DNA from: Reticulitermes lucifugus
Lineage: Eukaryota > Arthropoda > Insecta > Blattodea > Rhinotermitidae
DNA: 64,000 nucleotides
Assembly: GCA_026260175.1 (NCBI GenBank)
Contig: JAKCWW010000739.1
Coordinates: forward strand, 29,847 to 93,846
Direction of reading: 5' to 3'
This document shows, piece by piece, positions 55,201 to 64,000 of this stretch; the first letter of the stretch is position 1, and each line of letters begins with the position of its first letter. The notes below the pieces were generated by a model. It was not told the origin of the DNA and made no database searches. It was given only the letters and a program-made list of their open reading frames with translations. The translations under genes and the position numbers were made by a program.

Positions 55201-58200
55201 ACGACTGTAGGATGACTGTGAGGAGCTACGTGACTTTCGTGACTTGGGTGATGATTTGCTGTGACCTTGTGACTCAGATCTGGATCCGGATCTTGATCTG
55301 CTACTGGAGTTGGACTGCTGTCTTCGTCGCAAAGCCTCAAGGCCAGGGGAATGAGGTCTGTTCTGGTTATTAATCTTCCCAGAGTCTAAAACAGCTCCAT
55401 CTTTCTTTGATGTGTCTGACGCACCGTCAACATTGTTTTTCTCAGTTTCTGACATCTTTATAACTGGTGGTGACCCTAGTGGTTTTGGAATTGCTGAAAG
55501 CTGTATAGGTGGAGGATGTTCAGGACTCTTTGGGGACAGTGGTAAGTGGGAAGGTGGAGGACCTGATGGTAACGCAACATCTACAGTTTGCTTCTCTGCC
55601 ACTGTTTTCTCACTGCCTCTGTTCTTGGGTTCTTTATCAGGAAGTGCAATATCTAATACGGATGTTCCACCTGAAGCAACTGTAAGGGGCTTCACTACTT
55701 TCTCTTCTCTCACAAACTTCTCTTCTTTCACAGCTGAAACTTTTATTTTGTCATCTTTACATATTGGCTTTTCCTGGCTTCTGAGATCTGGTGACACTTT
55801 AGACAACTTTTTCTCCAGTGTTTCTTTAGCCTTCTCTGCAAGCCCAGACTTAAGCAGTTTTAGTGTTTGAATTTCCTTTTCATCTTCCCTTTCTTTTTCT
55901 TTAACATCTTTCTCATCTTCCTCTTCTTCTTCTTCACCACTGGATGAACGAAGTCTAACCCTAGGGATCACAGCTGGTGCTGGACGCCGGTTTCTTGATT
56001 CTGAGCGAGATCGAGACCTAGATGACTTGCTCCGGGAAGATCTTCTTCTGGATGATCTATCACTATTCCTTCCACCAGTACTGCTCTTACTGCATGATGG
56101 TTTGCTGTCTATGATATCCCTGTATCTTTCAGGATTTCTCTCCATTGGAGAATAGCTTAAACTTGAATTTGCACTACTGCTGCTAACACTTCTGCTTTTA
56201 TGTCCTTGTTTATGCTCAGTATCTTTCCTCCTGCTTGTAGGAGTTGGTGATTTATTTCTTTTCTTAGGGTTAGACTGTCCAAGTCCATGTTTTGGTGATG
56301 GAGATGCTTTTCTGTTTGCTTTGTGATTTATACTTGGTGACTTACTTCTGCTTTTGGCCCTCTGTTCATGATGATGACTATATGCAGGAGAGCGTGATGC
56401 CCGTTTCCTGTCTGTTTTATTATGAGACTGGCTGTGGCTCCTAGAATGCTGTCGAGAATATTTTGGTGACGCAGATCTGGAACTCTTTCTTGAACGATGC
56501 TTGTTGATTGGTGATCTGCTTTTGCTTTTTGAGTCAGGCCTTCTCCCTGTCCTGGGTGATGTGGAGTAACGTGACTGTTTTCTTTTAGGGGAAGTGGATA
56601 AACATACTGCATTGCTCCTTGCATCATGATCTCTCTTTGACCTGTGGTTTCTGACAGAAGGTGAACGAGTCTGACTCACTGACTGACGGTGTGTCTGTTT
56701 CACTTTAGGAGAACGTGATTCATGTGATGCACATTTTTTCTCTCTTGCATTACCAGAACTGTAATTTAACACTGAAGAGGATCTGCTTTTGCTTCTTGAC
56801 TTGTGTCGATCTTCCTTTCTGCTTCTAGAAGACTGTTTATTGCTGGACCTGTAGTTCAGAACAGATGGCGATCTAGTATGACTCCTGGATTTTCTACGTC
56901 GGTTCTTTGGGGAGGCTGAAATACGAGATGATTTCGTATCTGCCACACCCTTGGCTCTTCTGGCAGACGGTGATCGAGTGCGACTAGTACTCTGGGGACT
57001 AGACCTATGACTCTTACTGGAAGGTGATATAGATCTTCGACGTGCACTTTGCTTGGTTTTAGGAGACTGAGATGAATGATGTCTCTTCTGTGAATTTTGT
57101 GTAGTACTCTTAGTCTTCTTTGGAGACAAGGACAGTGAATGACTTACGCTACCATCAGAAGAAATGCTTCGATGCTCAGCCATATCCAAACTTTCTTTCT
57201 TTCTTCTGCCTTCCCTTTCTTTCTCCCTCCTATCCTTCTCCTTTCCTACATCTCTTAATTCTCTTTCCCTCTCCTTTACTCTCTTATGTTTCTTTACCTC
57301 ATTATCACTGTCAACATGTTTCTTACTTCTTGAGTCATACTTTTCTTTCCTGCTGTCTACTTTACTTATGTTTCCATCATGATTACTGTTCCTTGGGTTC
57401 CGATCATGTGAACCACCATGATGTATCTGTGGTTTGGACCTAGCACTATGATTTTCTACCGGTGAAGAATCGTAATGTCGACTTGACTTTTCCACAGACT
57501 GAGTTTTGGACTGCTGTCTGTCTATCTCAGGGTTACTGCAAGTGGAAATGAACATTAACGATTCTGTGGTCAACAAAATAATGGTATGTTACTGGAAGTT
57601 AAAGAATAATAACATTTTCAGACATTAAATGTTAATTTTCAGTTTTATAAAGGAAATATTTTGCTTTAATGCAATGTTTTCATAAAGATAAATTAATAAT
57701 TTTGGAAAGGCCTGTATTCAACCCCAGGGAACTTAAAAAAACACCAAAACAGTCACAGATCTATGACTAAATAATGTTATTAATCTTTCACTGCTGGCCT
57801 TCGTGTACTGTACAGACCTTTAATTCTTCTCATGTCACTGGTCTTGGTGCACTGTATGATTGTGAATGCATGTAACAGTACTATACATTTAAAACCCCTC
57901 TGTCTTGGGCAGTAGTTGGAATTTAAAACCCAGTGTCACCGCAGGGTTAAAGAAATCTACCACAAATCCATACACACACAGTCATGGAAATAATGTAATA
58001 ACTTGTAAAGTTTCACATAAAGGCATATTTGTCTTCTGATTACTTACCTGTCAGATGAACTCTCATGGGAAGAATCTGGCTTTTTCTTGAACCCACTTCC
58101 TACTCGTTTTCTCTGAAGGTCACAAAAAGAGAACAAATTCAATTATGGGTTCAGTTTCTAAAAACAGATACCATTTATGACTACATGACATTTATGTGAT

Positions 58201-61200
58201 AACAATGCTTCAGGTTGTAATAGGAATACCTCATTTTAAATAATAATGATATCTAGAACTTTAAAATGGGACAACTTTTCTGTACACTTGACATGAGACT
58301 CTTGGGAAGAAAACAGCAGAGTAATATATTACAACATTTTAATGGTGAACCCCTTGCTGTGATACTCACTGAGACAATGTAAAATCTAAGGTTCCTATGG
58401 CAGTGACTATGAAGAACGCTGTCTTCTGAAATGTGACGCCGTATATTTTGGTAGAAATTTGACAACAGGTGATGCTTATGAATCATGGGCAAATTTCAAG
58501 TACACTACATGACATCACATCCCAGAGGATAGGATTCTTCCCTGAAACTATTGTAATATAAGAGGAGATGGAGACTTCTTGGATAGTGAAGTAACTGACA
58601 AAAACTAATGAAATGTACATTTCTAGTCTTGTGAACAGTTTTGGCAAAAGAGTTCATGTAAAGCTGGGGTTACAGTGGACTCACACTGACCAAAATGAAA
58701 TTCACAACAGCCTCTGCTGTAAACTTCCAGTACCAAATTTCTTTGAAATCTATTAAGTAGTTTCTGTTTCAGGGCTACCTTCAAGACTTTCTTACTGGTA
58801 TCCTTAACCATTTTATTACAATTACTGCCAGTCGAGGAAACATGCCAAGTAACCTTGTGGCATTAAAACAGATTATAATCCCACCTTTCCTTAATAAAGA
58901 AGAGGTCTGGTTCAACATTACAACATACAGACTTCCTCTACTAGAAACCAATGTATTTCACAAAGTGACTCCTATTTTGAAATTGTGCAAGCTGAAAATC
59001 AAACACTGTGCTTGTCACATAACACTATGTGCACAATGTATCAGATGTGTGGAAAACACAAGAGTCCCATTTTAACACATTCCATTTATAATGCCCCATA
59101 TACTGAATAACATAGATTTGTATAAGAAACTTTGAGGAGAAACTAGTGATAAAATTAAGATTTCTGAACAAATACTAAACAGAATTTCAGTCTTAAAATC
59201 TAATTGAATTTCTGTGCCATTCGTATCATTAAATGTCAATTACAATCCTTTCAAATTAGGTATGAAAGGTACATTAAATGTACTGTAATAATGTTAGTAG
59301 TAAACAGACCCAAATAACAGCTAGAACATACACACTGCAATATCAAACCACCTCAAATGAAACATATTCTCTCCCATTTACGTCAACGAGCCTGGCTGGA
59401 AAAGCTTGCAGTGTACAGAGTAACCTTGCTTGCACATTCACTGAATGCACCAAGACTGTTTCGACTGACAATAAGAAAAAAATGCATGTTGGTGTCAATC
59501 AGTGATCTTGTGTGTCTAACATTTTGTATTATCACATGCAAGCCACCCTGGTATTAGAGGTAAAAATCTATACCACATGGAGCATAACACAGAAACACTA
59601 CTATATGATACATTAATCTAAAATCTATGAGTAAATTTAAAGTAATAAGAAAAATTGCATGATCATTTTTGTGTGTCAGATTGTTGCATGCTGGCACTAA
59701 ACAATCAATATTCCCTCAAGTACTCTGTATATTAGTAATGTTCTAACTTGGTCTGATACTACCACAGCAGGCTTTCATTTTTTAATATGGTCTTTCTCAA
59801 AATCTTTGACTCAGTCTGTTGTTGCAGTTACTTCAAAACGAATGACCACAAGGAGACAAAAACATAAAAATCACAAAAAATGAATATCACTGGTATCTCC
59901 TTAAAGTACTGCTGTTGTCTTGTCCTTGTGCTGCTTCACTACTGAACATATCTGAACACCATGTCTGGGAAACATCAATACAGAAATATGACAAACACAA
60001 AAAGTTGTACAAATAACACACATGGAAGGCTTTGAAGGAACATATCAAAGAATAAAATAATAACTACACAAGTTAAAGTAAAGCAAGAGTGACCAGAAGA
60101 AAGCTAAACAATACAACCTCCATGTACATTACAAACATGCACACAACACCCAAAAATGCTGACTGCAAATTGCAAATTGTTTCTGTAGACATATCATTCC
60201 ATAAACCAGGTGAAGTAACGGGCCAACAGATAGACTATGTGACACCACAAACATATGCAGAAAATTGGATTTGGTCTTGTTGCAACTTGAAATTGTAAAC
60301 ATTAACCCATGTGCCACTATTATTCTTCAACTGTACTGGTCACATAATTCAAAGATGGTTTGGCTATATCACTAACAAAGCAAATTCCAAAACTTTGTGT
60401 CCAAGTTTTCACACTTTTATATTTGAAAAACCAAAAGATGTAATGTCCAGTTCAAAAGCTACATGCATGCAAAATATGAAAATCTTGAAGTTAATGTCCA
60501 AATAATGTATCACATTTCAGGGATCTCCTCATATGATTGTCAGAAGTCATGTGAGGGTGATGCAAACACCTGTTCAATGCATTTGTCTCCAAAGCAGCAT
60601 TTTTGTATGTTTGATATTAAAACAGAAACATGAGAACATAGTACATGTGCAACTTTACATTTGGTTATAAATAATATTATATAACGAAACCACTGCCACC
60701 AGAACTTCAATATTCTTTATAACGAATACTTACTCAATGACATAGGATCCTATGTATTGGTGCGTGGTGTTATAAACAAGAACAATTTTTATCGCTCTAG
60801 ATTTGTTTCTATTCTGTATTATTCACAAGGAATAAGCCCTTCAAGAAATCTGGTTTAGCATATCCATATGTGGAATTTTACATTTATAACTCAAGACACT
60901 TTCTTTGTTGCAAAATAGATCATGCAAACATCTGAACAATGTCTAAGGGGGAAGATGGGAATGACAAGTTGAACCATTTTAAAGCAGTAAAATGACCTAA
61001 GAATGTTTGATGAAGAACTTAAACAATAAAACTAGGACAAGCAGAAAGTAATGAATTTCCTGTCTGAATACTGACAGAGATGAGAAATTCAAAATTTGTT
61101 CACATATTACCTTAAATCTTGCACTAAAAAGTTATATAAAATAAAATTTCTTTACTGGATATTTTACTGTGTAAAATTTACAATACAAACTACATAAAAC

Positions 61201-62903
61201 TTTAAATTTTCCATGTCCCGTGCAGTAAGATAAGTCACCATATACACACACATACACACCAACATATGCACTATGATTTTATACAATTATATATAAAAAT
61301 GTGGTAAACCTCCTACATGTTTCGGCCTTTTCTGGCCATTTTCAGGGAGGTATTTAACAAAGAAAAATACATTAACAGCTAGTTGTATCATAGATGTGCA
61401 ATAATACAGTGAAAATACAGAATATTAAAATGGTTAAAAATATTTTATAAAACATAGCCATTAAAGTATTTTTCTTCATTGAACACCTCCCTGAAGTTGG
61501 CCAAAAAAAGGCCAAAACAAGTAGGAGGTTTACCATGCTTGTATATCATTGTATCAAATCACAGTGCAGCTGTTGGTATACATACGGTGACTACATAAAA
61601 TTATTTATTAATTTACTATCACAATCATCATACATAACTGAATTTACAGGGATTAATTCAGTCTTGTATTATTAAGCTGTATAAATGTAATAATATACTG
61701 GTGTTCATGATTAAAAGACAATGTTCAAAGTCCTTACCAATTCTTGTAAGTGTAAAAGAGTTTTTATTTTTTGAAAATTATAACCACTTAGACACATGTC
61801 ACATGGATTATCATATTGCATTTGTATAGCACACAACATACACACAACCGTACACAAGTTTGCGTGTGCCGACACACACACACACACACAAATAGTTTTC
61901 AGTTACTCTGAAACTCAAAACAAAACAACACACAAAGATATTCTTACTTTTATATGAGCCAGCAAATCAAAGATTGCTTCTTATTTTTATCCAAGCTAAA
62001 TGGGAGGCAAATAAATGTGACAGCAAAAACTCTCATACAGAATCAAGAATTACACTGGTACTGACTTTTGCAATCTAAATTTCCATCACAAACAGAATGA
62101 GCTTCACACCTTTCTAAAGAAAAATTTTAAATTTACAGGAACTATACTTACTATTTGGTAATATCCTTGGAAACGTCCATATACATGGTTGCAGAATTCC
62201 ATGAAACACAATTTGGATGAAAACCAACAGGAAACAAAGGTGAAATAAAAGGATACATACAACAAGGGGCAGTATAATGGGCCAAATTTAATGTCAAAAT
62301 TCTAAGCAGGTTTGACCAAAGAAAGTCATCAGAATTTTTTAAAACATTCATAATTAAATTACTGCAGAGAAACAACTGTTTGGTTAGGGGATGTACTGCA
62401 AATTATTCAGCAATGTTTTTCACAAGTATTGCACCACTTAATTGTGCTGGTACACAATGATGTTACTAGCAACAGAAACAACAGCGCTGATCAACTCTTG
62501 TACATTTTACAGAATACTGAACAAACTGTATAAAAACTGTGACAGGATAAATCAATATGTGTTGCAGATAAGACATAGATGAAATAAACCACTTTCCAGT
62601 GCATAATCTTCTGTTTATGGCTATCTCTAATGCAGAAACACATAGAAAAGTACAATCCATGCAGGAATATTACTGAACTGGAGTAACTGTAAACAGGTGT
62701 TGCTCTTTGGAGGTAGAAATGTGTTTTAAAGAAGGTACACTACTTATGAAAGACACTGCTGTGGTACTCTAGAGGGCTCTGCCTCCCAGTTTACCTCTTG
62801 ATGAGATCTCTTGTCTTTGGAGATATTCTCCGCCCTTTCCTTTTGCTGCTTATTCTTGTTCTTCTTCTTATGGTGCTGTTTGTCATCACTAGAATTAGAA
62901 GCA
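43045..62903 (-). CDS. Srrm234: Srrm2/3/4-family SR splicing factor with C-terminal eMIC domain (5' partial)
   Basis: Minus-strand exons in phase: 62795-62903, 58048-58112, 55199-57535, 54638-54991 and 43045-43213, about 1,010 residues in total. The N-terminal part (a cwf21 domain is expected from the family) is upstream, beyond the right edge. Visible regions in order: a Lys-rich segment HHKKKNKNKQQKERAEN; a Lys/Glu/Arg-rich block (VKERERELRDVGKEKDRREK); hundreds of residues of Ser-Arg and S-P repeats, including TRSPSVLNYR and TRSPSVRNH; an acidic block SSGEEEEEEDEKD; a Pro-rich part GPPPSHLPLSPKSPEHPPP; a second RS region; and finally RRRGSPSFLDRRRIT joined to SARKRPIPYYRP. That last join is the eMIC signature of vertebrate SRRM3/SRRM4, the domain that promotes inclusion of neuronal microexons. 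Invertebrates have one Srrm2/3/4 gene that makes forms with or without eMIC. The protein is nuclear and spliceosome-associated. Confidence 0.88.
43838..43976. repeat. fold-back repeat
   Basis: The arm TTCCTAGAATGTGATGTTGC pairs with the inverted ATGGCTTCACATTCCAGACC. The centre has ACATTCTGGAGGAACCTACT, then GCCTCTGTCTTCAGGGT. It is a member of the dispersed family. Confidence 0.55.
45236..45392. repeat. fold-back repeat
   Basis: CTTCTGGGATGACACTGTAT at the left pairs with the inverted ATACATGGTGTCATGTCCTA at the right. The centre contains GAAGCCACTGCCTCAATCTT and CAGAAGATGGAGGCAGGAGG. Confidence 0.6.
48528..48655. mobile_element. short MITE, 24-bp inverted ends
   Basis: The left end GTGTCCTTTTTATCATGTCC and the right end GGCATGATAAAAGGGACATC are inverted matches over about 24 bases, enclosing about 80 bp with AACTGCTGGGACATGCTG. 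The total is near 128 bp. Confidence 0.6.
51445..51450 (-). promoter_or_regulatory. candidate poly(A) signal for the alternative last exon
   Basis: The first minus-strand AATAAA found downstream of the alternative stop at 52390, about 940 bases away and just after a G12 run on the plus strand. It is a candidate only. Confidence 0.25.
52390..52516 (-). CDS. Srrm234: putative alternative last exon of Srrm234 (non-eMIC C-terminus)
   Basis: On the minus strand, TTCCATTCCACAG is followed by an open frame that, entered with one base completing a codon (the phase required by the donors at 54638 and 55199), reads GSGGNSRSRSPSSSRCGSDS, then RSSRTPDKKLDSHQSRQKSR and R-stop (TAA at 52390-52392). The composition (RSRSP, SSRTP) is that of an SR protein and contrasts with its surroundings. 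It sits in the intron that splits the eMIC domain. Splicing here instead of at 43213 would produce a protein without the ARKRPIPYYRP half. A minus-strand AATAAA at 51445-51450 could end such a transcript. This is inference from phase, splice site and composition. Confidence 0.7.
53300..54403 (-). pseudogene. possible LTR-retrotransposon gag/pol scrap
   Basis: The minus-strand open frame 54403-54092 starts near CFRCGLVGCN, a CX2C pattern like the start of a retroviral-type zinc knuckle but with Cys in place of His and wrong later spacing, followed by Gln/Lys/Arg-rich text. Further down (about 53600-53350) a broken frame reads PLNLPVIGILFEGS and VLAAESSVSVC. This distantly recalls the stretch between protease and reverse transcriptase in Gypsy-like elements. 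The copy is badly decayed and the assignment is weak. The AG at 54354-54355 could also act as a splice acceptor in Srrm234 phase. Confidence 0.3.
54638..54991 (-). CDS. Srrm234: Srrm234 exon: RS domain and first half of eMIC
   Basis: The acceptor TTTTCAG ends at 54992 and donor GTGAGA runs from 54637 down; phases are 2 in and 2 out. It encodes SPSRQDSVKSWSSSSSGSRS, a long RS stretch, then SRSPSIPRRRGSPSFLDRRR and I-T, with the Ser codon split. Reading through the donor gives Arg then TGA at once (AAG|GTGA), so retention of this intron would truncate the protein exactly inside eMIC. Confidence 0.9.
55199..57535 (-). CDS. Srrm234: Srrm234 large SR-rich exon
   Basis: 778 whole codons plus split codons, between the acceptor TTGCAG (ends 57536) and donor GTATGT (from 55198 down). 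It begins NPEIDRQQSKTQSVEKSSRH and ends SSSQSSYSR. It is almost all low-complexity: Arg/Ser, Ser-Pro, Lys/Glu tracts, one acidic patch and one Pro-rich segment, which is expected to be disordered and heavily phosphorylated. The open frames seen antisense to it (such as 55412-55870, 56328-56627 in another frame, and 57120-57443) are shadows of its biased codons. Confidence 0.92.
57778..57955 (-). mobile_element. TTAA-ended short MITE (piggyBac-like), copy 2
   Basis: The reverse complement of this segment matches 13612-13795 end to end. The ends are TTAACCCTGCGGTGACACTG (minus-strand start) and CAGCAGTGAAAGATTAA. It lies in the Srrm234 intron between 57536 and 58047. Confidence 0.65.
58048..58112 (-). 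CDS. Srrm234: Srrm234 small exon
   Basis: A 65-base exon between minus-strand ACCTTCAG (ends 58113) and GTAAGT (from 58047 down). It encodes RKRVGSGFKKKPDSSHESSS D and two bases of a Ser codon. Both junctions keep frame with their neighbours. It is too short to be found as an open frame. Confidence 0.82.
61233..61592. mobile_element. 360-bp fold-back MITE (about 110-bp arms)
   Basis: The left end AGTCACCATAT and the right end ATACGGTGACT are inverted. The arms share ACCAACA...TGCACT, GATTTTATACAATTATATA/ACAATGATATACAA and GGTAAACCTCCTACATGTTT. Inside each arm is a near-perfect hairpin with GGCC: GGCCTTTTCTGGCCATTTTC at the left, GAAGTTGGCCAAAAAAAGGC at the right. It is non-coding. Confidence 0.8.
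61872..61890. repeat. (CA)n microsatellite
   Basis: About nine uninterrupted CA units in the Srrm234 intron. Confidence 0.9.
62795..62903 (-). CDS. Srrm234: Srrm234 first exon seen in the window
   Basis: The minus-strand acceptor TTTCAG ends at 62904 and donor GTAAAC runs from 62794 down. It encodes ASNSSDDKQHHKKKNKNKQQ and KERAENISKDKRSHQE. The incoming phase needs one more upstream exon, which I could not identify between 62904 and 64000. Lys-rich linkers after the cwf21 region are typical of SRRM2-type proteins. Confidence 0.8.
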
Positions 62904-64000
62904 CTGAAATAAAGATGAATCTGCTTAGTGAAAGAATCTAAGTCTGATGGTGGTGAAGAGTGGGGGAAAAGAATTTAATACTAAAAGGTGGGGAAGCTAC
63001 CAACAGCCTTAAGAACCTATACAGTACCTATACACCATATTTACCCGAATATAAGACAACCTCACTTCACAATCTTCAATTTTCTGGGAAATACCAACAC
63101 AGAACATTTTTAATTTTGTGTGTGATAGTAAGGTGATGTCCCTTTTTTCAGATGATAAATTAGAAAACCTTCTCTTCTTATATTTGCTAAATACAATATT
63201 GATGAGATAAATAAATGAAACAAACCATACATCCAGTTTATTTTCTCCTTTTCTAACACGGACTGCATTCTAGATACTGTAATTAAGTGCTTTACTGGCT
63301 AAGAAGTGTCTCCAGTAACCTCACATATTCAAAGTGGTACCTTTAACCCTCTCACAATACACCCTCATTTGAAGCAATGAGCCTATGTTGAACAAGTCAC
63401 AATAGGGTAATTTAAATGACACTGGTGCAGGAGTAAATGCTGATACACAAAGCCTGAACAGAGGACCAAAACATCATGACATGTTATTGATTGGCCATAA
63501 AACATCTGTTTGATTTATACTGTTCTGAGGATAAACAAGCAGTTATGGATATATTAGGAATGTCACAGGCAGGATATGGCTGAGTTACCAAACATCTGTA
63601 TCAAATTGGCTGCAGGTTGCTGGTATGAGATTCCCAAGAAGCACATCATTGAGTGGATTAGGACAGTGGCACATAAGGTCCATGGTTAAGTCCTGGCTGG
63701 TACCTACATATCATGACTGAGGAATTTCATAGTTTTCATCAGTTATTTCAAGTAAATTCCAGAATAACACCATAAAACATGTCACGACTGCTTACTCTCA
63801 AACCCATCCTGTCTCACACCCACAATTATTATTCCTCAATACATCATTTGACAACACATAAACTATGGAACTGAGGCAAGAACTCGAATACACAATTAGC
63901 AACACAACAAAGAATGGTGATCAAGAATGAACCAGGGAAACTACCGTATATTCTCGAATCTAATCCGCACCCAGTTTTTGGCGACTTCTTAAACGAAAAA
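62904..64000. other. probable further Srrm234 intron with repeat scraps
   Basis: No exon recognised. At 63648-63705 the plus strand reads GAGTGGATTAGGACAGTGGC, then GGTTAAGTCCTGGCTGG, with spacing like pol III boxes A and B: probably a decayed SINE. At 63034-63062 (CACCATATTTACCCGAATAT) and 63943-63972 (CTACCGTATATTCTCGAATC) two copies of the same repeat end occur in the same orientation. The second runs off the window. Confidence 0.4.

Larger units (their letters stand above)
58113..62794 (-). other. Srrm234 intron
   Basis: 4.7 kb with no recognised exon. At 58255-58540 it has text matching the dispersed fold-back arms (ACATCACATCCCAGAGGATA near 58510), at 61233-61592 a fold-back element, and at 61872-61890 a (CA)n run. 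Plus-strand short open frames show no known protein. Confidence 0.65.

Noticed and set aside
55412-55870. Plus-strand open frame of 152 codons antisense to the SR-rich exon
   Set aside because: It is a codon-bias shadow of the minus-strand Ser/Pro/Lys-rich coding sequence; no splice sites or known domain.
56328-56627. Minus-strand open frame in another frame of the SR exon
   Set aside because: Overlaps the real coding frame, starts internally and has no recognisable motif.
57120-57443. Plus-strand open frames rich in Leu/Phe/Ser (membrane-like)
   Set aside because: Reverse complement of Lys/Glu/Arg codons in the charged block of Srrm234; hydrophobicity is an artefact.
55199-57535. Assignment to the SR-cyclophilins (PPIG/NKTR)
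   Set aside because: The RS region alone would fit, but the downstream eMIC exons identify the Srrm2/3/4 family and no cyclophilin domain is seen.
61311-61525. Bona fide hammerhead ribozymes in the fold-back elements
   Set aside because: The core resembles CUGAnGA...GAAAC, but an extra base precedes the stem and helices I and III with a cleavage site were not shown; kept only as a testable idea.

Overview
This is a eukaryotic, AT-rich, repeat-laden genomic window, most likely from an insect, and from its repeat load probably one with a large genome. No bacterial-style operons are present: genes are split into short exons with GT/AG introns of up to 11 kb, and most other DNA is decayed transposons. 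The insect assignment is inference. It rests on mariner, pogo and insect-type Tc1/mariner transposase remnants, a non-LTR element of an insect type, and a single Srrm2/3/4-type gene. Four host genes can be read, and in all of them the exons join with consistent phases. Layout: (1) 1354-13362 (+) holds the last six exons of a SEC14-like lipid-transfer protein (CRAL-TRIO then GOLD). Its fourth intron carries a nested transposon cluster: 459-bp inverted repeats around a broken non-LTR retrotransposon, a nested fold-back and a TA-flanked MITE, followed by a pogo transposase remnant. (2) 16010-23833 (-) is a complete three-exon TXNDC17-type thioredoxin with WCPDC; a mariner remnant lies in its last intron and an insect Tc1/mariner remnant in its first. 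(3) 24670-32385 (+) is a complete five-exon PXMP2/Mpv17-family peroxisomal membrane channel, divergent from TXNDC17 across about 840 bp. (4) 32386-43044 has no recognisable host gene but contains a textbook hAT MITE with its 8-bp target duplication, a palindromic mariner derivative and several fold-back MITEs. (5) 43045-62903 (-) is the 3' part of an SR-rich splicing factor of the Srrm2/3/4 family. It ends in an eMIC (enhancer of microexons) domain split over two exons 11.4 kb apart, and an unannotated-looking alternative last exon (52390-52516) in the same splice phase lies between them. The most interesting points are: the eMIC/non-eMIC terminal-exon choice in Srrm234; a superfamily of fold-back repeats whose members, otherwise unrelated, share a CTGAAGA-stem-GAAAC-like central module; and a palindrome built from two inverted mariner 3' ends. 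All protein assignments come from reading translations and recalling families; no database search was run.
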